From positions 186,001 through 250,000 of the forward strand of contig NZ_SODV01000002.1 in the NCBI RefSeq assembly GCF_004366355.1: a DNA stretch of 64,000 nt, written 5' to 3'. The position numbers and the translations under genes were made by a program. This document shows, piece after piece, positions 54,301 through 62,701 of the stretch. The DNA is from Dinghuibacter silviterrae (GTDB lineage Bacteria > Bacteroidota > Bacteroidia > Chitinophagales > Chitinophagaceae). Numbering within the stretch: the first letter of the stretch is position 1; every line of letters begins with the position of its first letter. The notes below the pieces were generated by a model. The model saw nothing but the letters and a program-made list of their open reading frames with translations. It was not told the DNA's origin and made no database searches.

Positions 54301-54546
54301 ATGTTTAACGAAAACGGGGCCTACTTCAAGGTCAAGAGCATCATACTGGCGTATACGCTTCCCAACTCGTGGACCGACAAGCTCAAGATCACCAGGGCGA
54401 GGATCTATGGTACGGTGGACAATGTGTACACGTTTACCCATGCGACCGTTCCCGACCCTGAGGCGGTCAACGAACTGGGGATCTACACCGGGGGCAATTA
54501 CCCGGTGCCACACAAGTTTACGTTTGGCGTAGACGTCACCTTTTAA
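51304..54546 (+). CDS. SusC-family TonB-dependent outer-membrane transporter
   Basis: The second SusC protein of the window, 1080 residues. The signal peptide (about 1-22, ending ALAQ) is followed by the carboxypeptidase-D-like domain (about 25-100, with VKGSVKGEDGQVLAGVSV) and the TonB-box region DVVVVGVQTQSRK. The plug contains GPLYVIDGVPVNP and VQKDAAATAAWGSRGANGV, and the barrel ends HKFTFGVDVTF with a terminal Phe. It starts a long plus-strand operon with susD and surface lipoproteins. Three LacI-type palindromes lie 94-164 bp upstream. The substrate is not evident, as no glycosidase is encoded in this operon. Confidence 0.95.
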   Translation: MTFRLRLLLLYCFCIPAFALAQASFTVKGSVKGEDGQVLAGVSVREVGTKNGTTTDASGNFSLRVASGDVSLEFSYVGFVHQRVKLNGRQELAIGLRNDLSNGALKDVVVVGVQTQSRKTTTAAISSVSGKAIENLPSPSFDNLLQGRVPGMDVQVTSGEPGVSPSITVRGNTRVSQSVGNLDQAHALSGPLYVIDGVPVNPEDISYNQDAAGTSTGTDFLAGINVNDIESIDVQKDAAATAAWGSRGANGVVYIKTKRGRSSKPEFYVNLYGGVVEEPKLLPTVTGTAERAQKLGLLQTYGSYNNFSNLPQLLTDSVNPYFNNATDWQGLFYRNAAVKNADLSISAANELVSYRVSMNYYDEQGTIKDFDFKRYSVRGNFDFRLSPKLNSQFVVSMSHSDRQRGAKLSNSDNNTPFNVNNGNLPSSFFGLNGFDSANYLGLSSDLRNQNTNDWYSGSMTLNYDVLKGLRLTTQGSVSASLSNKDYFRPSNQNALEAQQGTSQPSYAESDANSYVEYFVSNALNYAHTFNAGKHAHHLVVTGTQQFNEDISKITSASGYNVPSNGIQVVSGIPQQYLTASSDYQSSAILSFAGQVQYDYDTRYIVYVADRADASSRFGSDSKWGKFPSAGVGWILSDEPYLQGIKPYVNYLKLRASYGLSGQQSLDYYAPYNSYTVNGTYGGSTGISPSFNNGLTKNDLTWSRTYQKDLGLEFQLLNGRVYAMADIYDKTTEGDYFTFNLPFFTGYNQITFNGNDLWVDNRGLDLSLTGHILPEHSKFHWTSTLNLSFNKNVIAKLPNNNRTFEIDDYYGVGRIYAVGQPIYEMFQMKYAGVYNTASQIPVNPITGQRLTYFKGYYPVQPGYPIWIDQNHDYDVWSGENNGDNYGDRIPSGNPNPKYTGGFINDFSYKNFTLSVISVFCGKRDIVNIYKQSQIADVFSFPSGSYSSTANAMAANWLPNLSSLNYWVPSQASKNGGSYNASFPALNPYGPNFYQFLPFSTMFNENGAYFKVKSIILAYTLPNSWTDKLKITRARIYGTVDNVYTFTHATVPDPEAVNELGIYTGGNYPVPHKFTFGVDVTF

Positions 54547-54548
54547 AC

Positions 54549-56129
54549 ATGATGCAGATGAACAAAATCATTATAGTTGCAGGGTGCCTGGCGATCGCCT
54601 GTCTCACCTCCTGCAAAAAATACATTGACAAGGGCCCCATCGATTCCACCTACGGGTCCGAATTCTGGACGTCCCAGTCCGCGGTGGAGCAGGCGGCCAT
54701 CAGCATGTATGGACAGTTCAGGATCTGTCTCCGGTCCAGCAACGCCTTTTTTACAAACGGGGATTTTGTGGTGGGGATCTTTTCTTCCCAGGCCTGGAAC
54801 TATACGCCGTTGTCACCGGCCAACGGGTCTGATTTTTTTACGGCGACCGCCGACTATCTGGGTGACCTCACCAACTGGAGCCGCTATTATACGCTCATCG
54901 CCCAGTGCAACCTGATCCTGCAGCAGGTGCCGCAAATGCCGTTGTCGGATTTTACGGGCAGCGATACTTCGGTGCGCAACGCCTACATAGGCGAGGCTTT
55001 GTTTATGCGTTCCCTGGCCTACTTTTTTATGGTCAGGAATTGGGGCGACCCTGTGTATGTCACGAGGACATACGACCAGGTGGACTATGGGAACATCCCG
55101 CCCGTGGCCAGGACGAGCGAAACGATTGCGCTCGACAGTTGTCTTGCCGATCTGCAGACCGCGGCCCGTTACCTGGCCTTCAAGGGTGGGGATCCAACCC
55201 AGACGCTGCGGGCCAACCGGGGAACGGTCTATGCACTGATGGCGCACATCTACGCCTGGATGCACGACTATTCCCACGCACACCTGGCGTGTCAGCAGGT
55301 CATACAAAACGGTGGATACAGCCTGGAGCCGGGGGCAACCTATACCAACCTGTGGAAGGGAGAAGCATCGCTGGAAAACATCATGGAAATCGCCATGACC
55401 TACAATGCGAACGATCCCCAGTTCCTGCCTTCGGCGGCGGCCAACCTTGCCCAGGGATATGCCAATACCTATAGCGCCTGGACGGAAGCCCAGTTTAGTT
55501 TCTTCTCGATCTTCCTAAAGGATTCGCTGGACAACCAGCTCACCAACACGGCCTGGGTGGCGGACCCGGTTCAGATCGATACGCTTTTTGCCGTGGATGC
55601 GAACGGGAACTCATCCGACATGCGGTTTAACACGGTCCTCAAATATGTCAACGCCACCAACGGCGACCCCGCAGGGTATCTCTTGTTGAAGTATGCCAAC
55701 TTTGCCTACCAGAACCCCGGCATCCAGCAAAACGCCTACATCAGCAACAACCTCGCGCTTTTCCGCCTGGCGGACATCATCCTTTTGGACGCGGAAGCGC
55801 AGGCCATGACCGGCAACGGGCCGGCGGCGGTGGCGGAGATCAACCAGATCCGCGCGCGGGCAAGTGCCAGCAATTATACGGGTCCTACCGATCCCACGAC
55901 GCTGGTGGATGCGATCCTCAGTGAACGCGCCCGCGAGTTGATCGGCGAAGGCCAGACCTTCTACGACATGATCCGCACGGACACGGTGCTGCATGTCCTG
56001 GAAGAAGGGCTGAACTATCCCCCGGCCAGGGTCACGCAAAAAGGATACTACTGGCCCCTCGACCTGGGGTCTCTTTTCGCCCTGGACCCATTACTGACAC
56101 AGAATCCTTATTGGTCCAGCAACAAATAA
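54549..56129 (+). CDS. SusD/RagB-family surface lipoprotein
   Basis: The glycan-capturing partner of the preceding SusC, starting 2 bp after it. It has 526 residues; the lipobox is CLTSC (Cys about 22), followed by KKYIDKGP. Typical SusD segments are GEALFMRSLAYFFMVRNWGDPVYV, with its aromatic helix, ANRGTVYALMAHIYAWMHDY and the C-terminal AILSERARELIGEGQTFYDM. The protein is complete, ending LTQNPYWSSNK. An ATG three codons in is an alternative start and does not affect the lipobox. Confidence 0.95.
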   Translation: MMQMNKIIIVAGCLAIACLTSCKKYIDKGPIDSTYGSEFWTSQSAVEQAAISMYGQFRICLRSSNAFFTNGDFVVGIFSSQAWNYTPLSPANGSDFFTATADYLGDLTNWSRYYTLIAQCNLILQQVPQMPLSDFTGSDTSVRNAYIGEALFMRSLAYFFMVRNWGDPVYVTRTYDQVDYGNIPPVARTSETIALDSCLADLQTAARYLAFKGGDPTQTLRANRGTVYALMAHIYAWMHDYSHAHLACQQVIQNGGYSLEPGATYTNLWKGEASLENIMEIAMTYNANDPQFLPSAAANLAQGYANTYSAWTEAQFSFFSIFLKDSLDNQLTNTAWVADPVQIDTLFAVDANGNSSDMRFNTVLKYVNATNGDPAGYLLLKYANFAYQNPGIQQNAYISNNLALFRLADIILLDAEAQAMTGNGPAAVAEINQIRARASASNYTGPTDPTTLVDAILSERARELIGEGQTFYDMIRTDTVLHVLEEGLNYPPARVTQKGYYWPLDLGSLFALDPLLTQNPYWSSNK

Positions 56130-56140
56130 AACGACAAGCG

Positions 56141-56830
56141 ATGAAAAAGAATATTTGCCTTTTGTTTTTTGTACCGCTGGTGATCCTTTCCTGCAGGAAA
56201 CAGAATTATATCACCGGGGGACAGGTCTCCAACCCCAAGGTCAACATGACGACGTATGACTACCTCAAGGGGAACTCGATGCACCTGTTCGATACGCTGA
56301 TCCTCTTGATCGACGCAGCGGGTTTGAAGGACACGATCAACCAAAACGGGATTACCTTTTTCGCCCCCACCGACTATGCCATCGATAACTATTTCCTGGC
56401 CAGAACGCTCAAGGCGCAAAACGTCAATCCTTTTGCAAAATATACCCTGGACACGATGCTCCAATACGACCTGGCCAAGGTGAAGGACTCCCTGCTGATG
56501 TACATCGTACACCAGCCCTTGCCCTTTAGTGTCCTGACGAACAGCGGCACCGTCTATCATTCCGCGCTGCCGGGGGATTCGGTGATCGTGTCGTTTGAAT
56601 ATACCCAAAACCCCAACCTGGGCTACTCCACCTTCGTGTCCAGCGAGCCCCAGGTGGAATATTTCAGCCAACTGTGGGGAACACCCCCGCTGCCCATCAA
56701 TGCACCGGACCTGCCGACCAACGTAGGGGTGCATACGCTTTGCCAGACATCGGGGATACAAACCACGACAGGGATGCTGAACGTCCTGGAAAACGGACAT
56801 ACCCTGTTTTTTTATGGAACCAATCAATAG
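56141..56830 (+). CDS. Fasciclin-like domain lipoprotein
   Basis: A surface lipoprotein of 229 residues with lipobox VILSC (Cys about 18). The body resembles a fasciclin (FAS1) domain, with LFDTLILLIDAAGLKDTI followed by NGITFFAPTDYAIDNYF and a closing TTTGMLNVLENGHTLFFY. FAS1 domains mediate adhesion to carbohydrate or protein. In SusC/D loci of Bacteroidota such proteins often stand after susD as accessory glycan-binding proteins. It begins 11 bp after susD and ends 7 bp before the next start. Confidence 0.82.
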   Translation: MKKNICLLFFVPLVILSCRKQNYITGGQVSNPKVNMTTYDYLKGNSMHLFDTLILLIDAAGLKDTINQNGITFFAPTDYAIDNYFLARTLKAQNVNPFAKYTLDTMLQYDLAKVKDSLLMYIVHQPLPFSVLTNSGTVYHSALPGDSVIVSFEYTQNPNLGYSTFVSSEPQVEYFSQLWGTPPLPINAPDLPTNVGVHTLCQTSGIQTTTGMLNVLENGHTLFFYGTNQ

Positions 56831-56837
56831 ACTGCAG

Positions 56838-57818
56838 ATGAAACGCTCCTTATGCCTGCTCGCCGCCCTGCTGGCGGCGCTTGCATCCTGTACGAAATAC
56901 GAGAAGGGCTTTTTGAGCCCCAACATACAATACCTTCAAAGCGACTATACCATTTCAAAGGGGAGGGTGTACACATCCGATGCCGTCAACCCGGATGGCT
57001 CCTCCCAGCCGCTGACGGTTACCCTGGTGCACGTCTATGACTCGGCGGGGAACAACGTGGACAGCATCTTTTTTAAAAAGTACCCGGTCACCACCTGGAC
57101 CAGCGCGTATAATGCCACGACGGACACTACCCTCAGCGACATAAAGGCGAAGCAGCAGGTGCAGCAATTGCCGCCCATCAGCCTGAATTCGGGGAGCGGG
57201 GTGATCGATGCCAACTTTGCGACGATTTATCTGCCTGCCGGTACTTATTCCCTGGACGAGCGGATTTCCAATGTCGTCGGCAGCGAGATGTTCCACAACT
57301 TTGTAAAGATCACCCTCGTGGATGCGCCCGCGTACCAGTCCGTGCCGGACCTGGGGACCACCTACGACAAGCTGTTCAAGGTGGGGAATGAATCCGTGAC
57401 CCGCCTGGCGGCCACGCCGGTCATCACCATCAACTACCTCGCCGATACCCCCAACCTGATCATATTAAAAATGGTGGACCAAAACGGCGTGCCCTTCGAT
57501 CCGAAAACCGGTGAGATCGTCAAACGGCCCAACAGCGGGGTCAATCCCACGCCGCCTTATTTGCAGTGTTTCGAAAACTATACGAACAGTTATACCTATA
57601 CGGATACGGCGATGTTGTTCAACTACGCCCTGACCCCGTTCCCTTTTGCTTCGCTGGGGAATGGGTTTAACCTGTATTACCGGATTCCCACCCAGTATTT
57701 CTCTGCCGCGGGTCAGCCGGACGGGATGTGGAGTGCGAATCCGAGGTTGCCGTTCCGGCTTTGGGTGCCGGGGGTGTATTCGATCACGATGCGATTTCCA
57801 GACTTAACGCACAAATGA
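56838..57818 (+). CDS. DUF5007-like surface lipoprotein
   Basis: A lipoprotein of 326 residues with lipobox AALASC (Cys about 18). The body is beta-rich, starting TKYEKGFLSPNIQYLQSDY, with a middle region ANFATIYLPAGTYSLDERIS and the end FRLWVPGVYSITMRFPDL. The overall form matches what I recall of DUF5007 proteins, which accompany fasciclin-like proteins in SusC/D loci and probably bind glycan or stabilise the outer-membrane complex. No enzyme motif is visible. It starts 7 bp after the fasciclin gene stop, and 19 bp separate it from the first lectin-like lipoprotein. Confidence 0.7.
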   Translation: MKRSLCLLAALLAALASCTKYEKGFLSPNIQYLQSDYTISKGRVYTSDAVNPDGSSQPLTVTLVHVYDSAGNNVDSIFFKKYPVTTWTSAYNATTDTTLSDIKAKQQVQQLPPISLNSGSGVIDANFATIYLPAGTYSLDERISNVVGSEMFHNFVKITLVDAPAYQSVPDLGTTYDKLFKVGNESVTRLAATPVITINYLADTPNLIILKMVDQNGVPFDPKTGEIVKRPNSGVNPTPPYLQCFENYTNSYTYTDTAMLFNYALTPFPFASLGNGFNLYYRIPTQYFSAAGQPDGMWSANPRLPFRLWVPGVYSITMRFPDLTHK

Positions 57819-57837
57819 GCTAACCAATTTTCGCTAT

Positions 57838-59262
57838 ATGAAATCATCAATCGTCGCAGGGCTCGCCCTGCTGCTGTTGGCATCCTGTGCCAAACACGCC
57901 CGTACCGTGTTGTCCTCCGCCGACACAGAGGGCATGGTCCAAACCCCCTATGGCCTGGTGCCCGCCTCCAGGGTTCACGCAGTGGACAACCATACCGTCG
58001 CCAAAATGGTGGACGGCCGCCTCTCCCTGGTCGATATGAATACCGGCCGGACCGTCGGGGACCTGGGCGTGCCCACGGCGGCCGACCGGGCCGCCAGGGA
58101 CCCATACGCTTTTGCCCGTACGCTGAGAGGGGAAGTCACCGTTCCCACAGTGACCACCTTTGGAACCAATCCGACGTTTGGGACGACCGGCGCATCGGGT
58201 AGGGACGAAGGCTCCTATTATACATCCGCCAGCCTGTCCGGTATCCAGTCTTTGTCGACCAACTGGCTGGTGCCCAATTTTCCGCTGGACACGGTCAACC
58301 CGGTTACCATCTTTTATTGGAACGCGCTGGACGGGGGCGCCTTGCAACCGGTGTTGCAGTATGACCAGGGGTACGGCAACGCCTATACGCTTGCCAACTG
58401 GTATTTTACGGAAGGCCAGTATTTCCATGGAACCTTTATCCCGGTCACGCCGGGTACGTCCTTGCAAGGGGTCATTACGTTTGTCTCCAACCCCAACGAC
58501 ACGACCTGGAATTATAAAGAGAGCTTTACGGGGTATCCTGCGGGGGACGTGAACATCACGCGTACAACGGAGGCCACGGACCCGGCCCTTTGCCTGGAGG
58601 CCTATACCCAGAACCTGGCCCAATGGCCGAACCAGCCGTTTATGCAGTTTACCAGCATCGACGTCACCATGCGGAGCGGACCGGCCCCGGACAGCCTGCA
58701 TTGGACCCCCGGGGGCGGAAGCGTGCCGGTGACACCGTCCTTACTCAACTCGGTGGTGGTGAACAGCAGCGCGACCAACGGTGAAGTGGACATGTATTTT
58801 GGGGACGGAACGGGGATCACGCCGGACTCCAGCTTCCACATCGTCTCGGGCGTCAATGGGACCAGCGTGCTGGACATCACGGCAGGCGGTACTTCCCCCG
58901 GCACCAAGGTGGAGTTGTGGAGCCCCAATTCCCCGGTATCCAGCAACCAGGTTTGGCGGGCAGTGGCGTTGCCAGGCGGCTATTACGAGTTCCAGGCAGG
59001 TAACGATACTGCTATGGCACTGACCGACAGCGCCGGGGGGACCGGTAACGGCACCCAAATCGTGATCGAACCTTACACGGGGTCCACGGCTCAAAAGTGG
59101 AAGGTCACCCCGGTGGGAGGAGGGTATAATACCCTGTCACCGGCCAGTGCGCCTTCTTCGAACCTTGACGTATATGCCCACGACACCGGCAATGGCACCA
59201 AGATCGAGATCTGGTCGGCGAATGGAGGGACCAATCAGCAGTTCAGGTTTGTCCTTGAGTAA
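57838..59262 (+). CDS. Ricin-type lectin lipoprotein, copy 1
   Basis: A surface lipoprotein of 474 residues with lipobox LLLASC (Cys about 17). The N-terminal part (about 25-310) is unassigned and beta-rich, with a conserved block MVQTPYGLVPASRVH. The C-terminal part (about 320-474) is a ricin B-type beta-trefoil, with QxW-type positions in NQVWRAV, AQKWKV and NQQFRF and repeated GNGTQIVIEPYTG-like units. It probably binds the sugar imported by the SusC/D pair. A second copy follows at 59408. It is the last gene before an intrinsic terminator. Confidence 0.78.
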   Translation: MKSSIVAGLALLLLASCAKHARTVLSSADTEGMVQTPYGLVPASRVHAVDNHTVAKMVDGRLSLVDMNTGRTVGDLGVPTAADRAARDPYAFARTLRGEVTVPTVTTFGTNPTFGTTGASGRDEGSYYTSASLSGIQSLSTNWLVPNFPLDTVNPVTIFYWNALDGGALQPVLQYDQGYGNAYTLANWYFTEGQYFHGTFIPVTPGTSLQGVITFVSNPNDTTWNYKESFTGYPAGDVNITRTTEATDPALCLEAYTQNLAQWPNQPFMQFTSIDVTMRSGPAPDSLHWTPGGGSVPVTPSLLNSVVVNSSATNGEVDMYFGDGTGITPDSSFHIVSGVNGTSVLDITAGGTSPGTKVELWSPNSPVSSNQVWRAVALPGGYYEFQAGNDTAMALTDSAGGTGNGTQIVIEPYTGSTAQKWKVTPVGGGYNTLSPASAPSSNLDVYAHDTGNGTKIEIWSANGGTNQQFRFVLE

Positions 59263-59284
59263 GGACGTCGAACAACTATGTAGC

Positions 59285-59315
59285 AAAGGCCTGGAGAAAA
59301 ACTCCGGGCCTTTTT
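59285..59315 (+). terminator. Intrinsic terminator between the two lectin-like genes
   Basis: A 12-bp stem with one wobble (arms 59285-59296 and 59302-59313, loop AAAAA) ends in TTTTT. It follows copy 1 by 22 bp and should limit read-through into copy 2. Confidence 0.85.
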
Positions 59316-59407
59316 ACGTAGGATTTGGCCGTCACCCAGGAGCGGGATGGTCAGACAGGGCACCAATGGAAAGGAGCCTAATTTTAGTTGAATCAATTTA
59401 TCCGTAT

Positions 59408-60823
59408 ATGAAATCAACCATCGTTGCAGGCATTGCCCTGCTGTTCCTTGCTTCTTGTACTAAACACGCCCAGACGCCATTGACTTCCAGTGAGGGCATG
59501 GTCCAAACCCCCTATGGGCTTGTTCCTGCCTCCCGGGTTCACCAGGTGGACAACCACACCGTCGCTAAATTGATGGGCGGCCGTCTCCGGCTGATCGACA
59601 TCAATAACGGTCAGGAGTTGGGAGACCTGGGTGTACCCACCGCGGTCGACCGTGCTGCCACCGATCCCTATGCTTTTGCCCAGGCGTTGAGGGGAGAGGT
59701 GACGGTTCCCCTGGTCACGACCTTTGGGACCAACCCGGCCTTTGGGACGCCCGGCCCTACCGGGAGGAATGAACAAGCCGATTACACCCAAGCCAGCCTG
59801 TCCGGCATCCAATCCCTGTCGACCAACTGGCTGGTGCCCAATTACCCGATGGACACCGTCAACAACGGGACGCTTTTTTGGTGGAACGCGCTGAGTGGGG
59901 GGGCCCTGCAACCGGTCCTGCAATACAACGAGGGGCTTGGGAATGTCTATTCCCTTGCCAACTGGTATTTTACCTATGGCCATTACTTTCACGGGCCGTT
60001 TATCAGGGTCGCGCCCGGTGTCCAGTTAACGGGTGTCGTTACGTTTATTTCCAACCCCGACGACACAACCTGGAACTATAAGGAGAGCTTTACGGGTTTC
60101 CCTGCGGGAGACGTATACATCACGCGGACGAGTGAAGCCGTAGACCCCGCCATTTGCTTCGAGTCCTATACCAAGATCATGTCCCAATGGCCTAATCAGC
60201 CGTACATACAATTCACCAATATCCGCGTAACCATGAGGCAGGGGCCCGCTCCCGACAGCCTTCACTTTACCGGGGGCGGAGACCAGACGGTGACGCCTTC
60301 CCTGCTTAATGCCGTGATTGTCAATAGCAGCGCTACGAATGGGGAGGTGGACATGTATTTTGGCGACGGTACCGGAATCACCCCTGACTCCAGCTTCTAT
60401 ATCGTGACCGGTCTTAACGGCACCAGCCTGCTCGACCTCTACTACGGCTGGACCTTTCCCGGCAACAAGGTAACCCTCTTCAGCCCCGATTCCCCGTTAG
60501 CCAGCAATCAGCTCTGGCGGGCAGTGGCGCTTTCGGGCGGATATTATGCATTCCTGTCAGGGTCCGACAATACCATGGCGCTGACCGACACGGCCAGTGC
60601 GCCGGGTTACGGCGCCCAGATCGTGATCGAGCCCTATACGGGAGCCCCCACCCAGGCGTGGAAAGTAAAACCTGTTGGTGGAGGATACAACACCCTGTCG
60701 CCGGCTGCCGCACCCAATACTGTTATGGACGTATTTAACAGCCAGACGAATAACGGGAACGCCATCCAGCTCTGGTGGCGGAACGGGGGGACGAACCAGC
60801 AGTTTAAATTTGTGATGGAATGA
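59408..60823 (+). CDS. Ricin-type lectin lipoprotein, copy 2
   Basis: A tandem paralog of the preceding gene, 471 residues, starting MKSTIVAGIALLFLASC (lipobox at about 13-17). The whole length aligns without large gaps, sharing MVQTPYGLVPASRVH, SGIQSLSTNWLVPN, EVDMYFGDGTGITPDSSF and the C-terminal trefoil (NQLWRAV, QAWKV, NQQFKF). Copies differ most in residues around the trefoil pockets, for example TAGGTSPGTKVELWS in copy 1 against YYGWTFPGNKVTLFS here. This suggests divergent ligand specificity. Its last codons contain the -33 element of the rplK promoter. It lies behind a terminator, so it may have its own promoter in the 92 bp upstream. Confidence 0.78.
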   Translation: MKSTIVAGIALLFLASCTKHAQTPLTSSEGMVQTPYGLVPASRVHQVDNHTVAKLMGGRLRLIDINNGQELGDLGVPTAVDRAATDPYAFAQALRGEVTVPLVTTFGTNPAFGTPGPTGRNEQADYTQASLSGIQSLSTNWLVPNYPMDTVNNGTLFWWNALSGGALQPVLQYNEGLGNVYSLANWYFTYGHYFHGPFIRVAPGVQLTGVVTFISNPDDTTWNYKESFTGFPAGDVYITRTSEAVDPAICFESYTKIMSQWPNQPYIQFTNIRVTMRQGPAPDSLHFTGGGDQTVTPSLLNAVIVNSSATNGEVDMYFGDGTGITPDSSFYIVTGLNGTSLLDLYYGWTFPGNKVTLFSPDSPLASNQLWRAVALSGGYYAFLSGSDNTMALTDTASAPGYGAQIVIEPYTGAPTQAWKVKPVGGGYNTLSPAAAPNTVMDVFNSQTNNGNAIQLWWRNGGTNQQFKFVME

Positions 60824-60840
60824 TTTATTTCCTACCTTTG
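60809..60840 (+). promoter_or_regulatory. Promoter of the rplKAJL operon
   Basis: TTTG (60809-60812), 20 bp, then TACCTTTG (60833-60840): a strong match to the Bacteroidota sigma-A consensus. The -33 box lies inside the end of the lectin copy 2 gene. The leader to rplK is about 60 nt. Confidence 0.8.
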
Positions 60841-60904
60841 CCGTCCCAATTTTGGGAGTTTCAGGCTGGAAGGCCTGGGACGCTATGACCAAAAAACCAG
60901 TCAA

Positions 60905-61348
60905 ATGGCAAAAGAAATCACAGGTTTCGTAAAACTTCAGGTCAAGGGTGGCCAGGCCAACCCCGCTCCTCCCGTAGGTCCTGCACTGGGTTCCAAAGGT
61001 GTCAACATCATGGAATTCTGTAAGCAGTACAATGCCAGGACCCAGGACAAGATCGGTAAGGTCCTGCCGGTGTTGATCACCGTCTATGCCGACAAGTCTT
61101 TCGACTTCGTCATCAAGACGCCCCCCGCTTCCGTACAATTGCTGGAAGCTTCAAAACTTCAAAGTGGTTCCAAAGAGCCGAACCGGAACAAGGTCGGCAA
61201 GGTGAACTGGACCCAGGTGGAAGCCATCGCCAAGGACAAAATGAGCGATCTGAATTGTTTCACGGTAGAGAGTGCTATGCGCATGGTGGCCGGTACGGCC
61301 CGCAGCATGGGAATCACCGTGGACGGTAAAGCCCCCTGGGAAAATTAA
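60905..61348 (+). CDS. rplK: 50S ribosomal protein uL11
   Basis: Forms the GTPase-associated stalk base with L10 and 23S rRNA. The length of 147 residues is normal. It starts [20 protein letters not shown] and contains the Pro-rich [19 protein letters not shown] and the C-terminal RNA-binding part ending [15 protein letters not shown]. It heads rplK-rplA-rplJ-rplL and is separated from nusG by 13.75 kb. Confidence 0.98.
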   Translation: MAKEITGFVKLQVKGGQANPAPPVGPALGSKGVNIMEFCKQYNARTQDKIGKVLPVLITVYADKSFDFVIKTPPASVQLLEASKLQSGSKEPNRNKVGKVNWTQVEAIAKDKMSDLNCFTVESAMRMVAGTARSMGITVDGKAPWEN

Positions 61349-61373
61349 TTGTTCACCTCAAAAGACCTGACAC

Positions 61374-62066
61374 ATGGCCATCACTAAGAAAAGAAAAGCA
61401 GCCCAAGGCAAAGTGGATCAGAACAAACTGTATTCGCTGAAAGAAGCGAGTTCCCTGGTAAAAGAGGTGAACTGCACCAAATTCGACAGCTCTGTTGACC
61501 TTCATATCCGCCTGGGTGTCGACCCCAAAAAGGCCGACCAGGCCGTTCGCGGCACGGTAACCCTGCCCCACGGAACGGGCAAGACCAAAAAGGTGCTCGT
61601 CCTTTGCACGCCCGACAAGGAAAATGATGCAAAGGCCGCCGGCGCCGACTTCGTTGGTCTGGACGAGTTCATCACCAAGATCGAAGGCGGCTGGACCGAC
61701 GTCGATGTCATCATCGCCACGCCCTCCGTCATGCCTAAGATCGGTAAGCTCGGTAAGATCCTCGGCCCCCGCAACCTGATGCCCAACCCCAAGACCGGTA
61801 CGGTGACCAACGACGTCTCCGCCGCCGTGAACGAGGTCAAGGGTGGTAAGATCGCGTTTAAAGTAGACAAGGCTGGTATCATTCATGCCTCTATCGGAAG
61901 GGTCTCTTTCGGTACGGACAAGATCTCCGAAAACAGCCAGGAGCTCATCAATGCCATCGTCAAACTGAAACCCTCCACGGCTAAGGGAACTTACCTGAAG
62001 GGTCTGTCCATGGCCAGCACGATGAGCCCCGGTATCATGATCGATACCAAATCTGTAACGAATTAA
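61374..62066 (+). CDS. rplA: 50S ribosomal protein uL1
   Basis: An L1-stalk protein that assists release of deacylated tRNA and in many bacteria represses its own operon by binding the leader. It has 230 residues, including [15 protein letters not shown] with its RNA-contact loop and [14 protein letters not shown] near the C-terminus. It starts 25 bp after rplK and is followed by rplJ after 11 bp. The start codon at 61374 gives [16 protein letters not shown], the usual Bacteroidota beginning. Confidence 0.98.
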   Translation: MAITKKRKAAQGKVDQNKLYSLKEASSLVKEVNCTKFDSSVDLHIRLGVDPKKADQAVRGTVTLPHGTGKTKKVLVLCTPDKENDAKAAGADFVGLDEFITKIEGGWTDVDVIIATPSVMPKIGKLGKILGPRNLMPNPKTGTVTNDVSAAVNEVKGGKIAFKVDKAGIIHASIGRVSFGTDKISENSQELINAIVKLKPSTAKGTYLKGLSMASTMSPGIMIDTKSVTN

Positions 62067-62077
62067 AACGACTTATC

Positions 62078-62632
62078 ATGACAAAAGAGCAAAAGAACGA
62101 AGTGATCGAAGTCCTGAAAGGGAAATTCGCTCAATATAATAACTTCTACGTTACGGACACTGAGTCCCTGACCGTAGAGCAGGTCTCCAACCTGCGCCGC
62201 GCTTGTTTCGACAAGAAGGTAGAGATGAAGGTTGCCAAAAACACCCTCATCAAAAAGGCCCTGGAATCCCTGGACAGCACCAAGTACAGCGGTGTCTATG
62301 ACTCCCTGCACAAGGTGACCGCCCTGATGTTCTCCGAGAACCCGAAGGAACCGGCCCTGATCCTGACTTCCTTCCGGAACGACAAGAACCTGAAAAAGCC
62401 GGAATTGAAAGCCGCCTTTATCAATGGCGATGTCTACACAGGGGATGAGAACCTGAAGAGCCTGACCAAGATCAAGACCAAGGAAGAGCTCATCGGGGAA
62501 GTCCTCGGGTTGCTCCAGTCGCCCGCCAAGCGCGTACTGGCCGCCCTGTTGCATCATCACGAGAAGCAAGCCGCCGGTGTCGAAGCCGGTGCACCCGATG
62601 CAGGCGCCGCAGAGGCACCCGCAGCAGAATAA
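62078..62632 (+). CDS. rplJ: 50S ribosomal protein uL10
   Basis: The stalk scaffold that carries bL12 dimers on its C-terminal helix. It has 184 residues, starting MTKEQKNEVIEVLKGKFAQY and containing LRRACFDKKVEMKVAKNTL. The end is Ala/Gly/Glu-rich (AGAPDAGAAEAPAAE), a lineage-specific tail. It lies 11 bp after rplA and 69 bp before rplL. Confidence 0.97.
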   Translation: MTKEQKNEVIEVLKGKFAQYNNFYVTDTESLTVEQVSNLRRACFDKKVEMKVAKNTLIKKALESLDSTKYSGVYDSLHKVTALMFSENPKEPALILTSFRNDKNLKKPELKAAFINGDVYTGDENLKSLTKIKTKEELIGEVLGLLQSPAKRVLAALLHHHEKQAAGVEAGAPDAGAAEAPAAE

Positions 62633-62701
62633 TCAGCAAAATGTATCCACCGGAGCCCGCGCTATGAAGGTGGAATTTATAAACTCTAAAAATTTAAAAA
62701 C

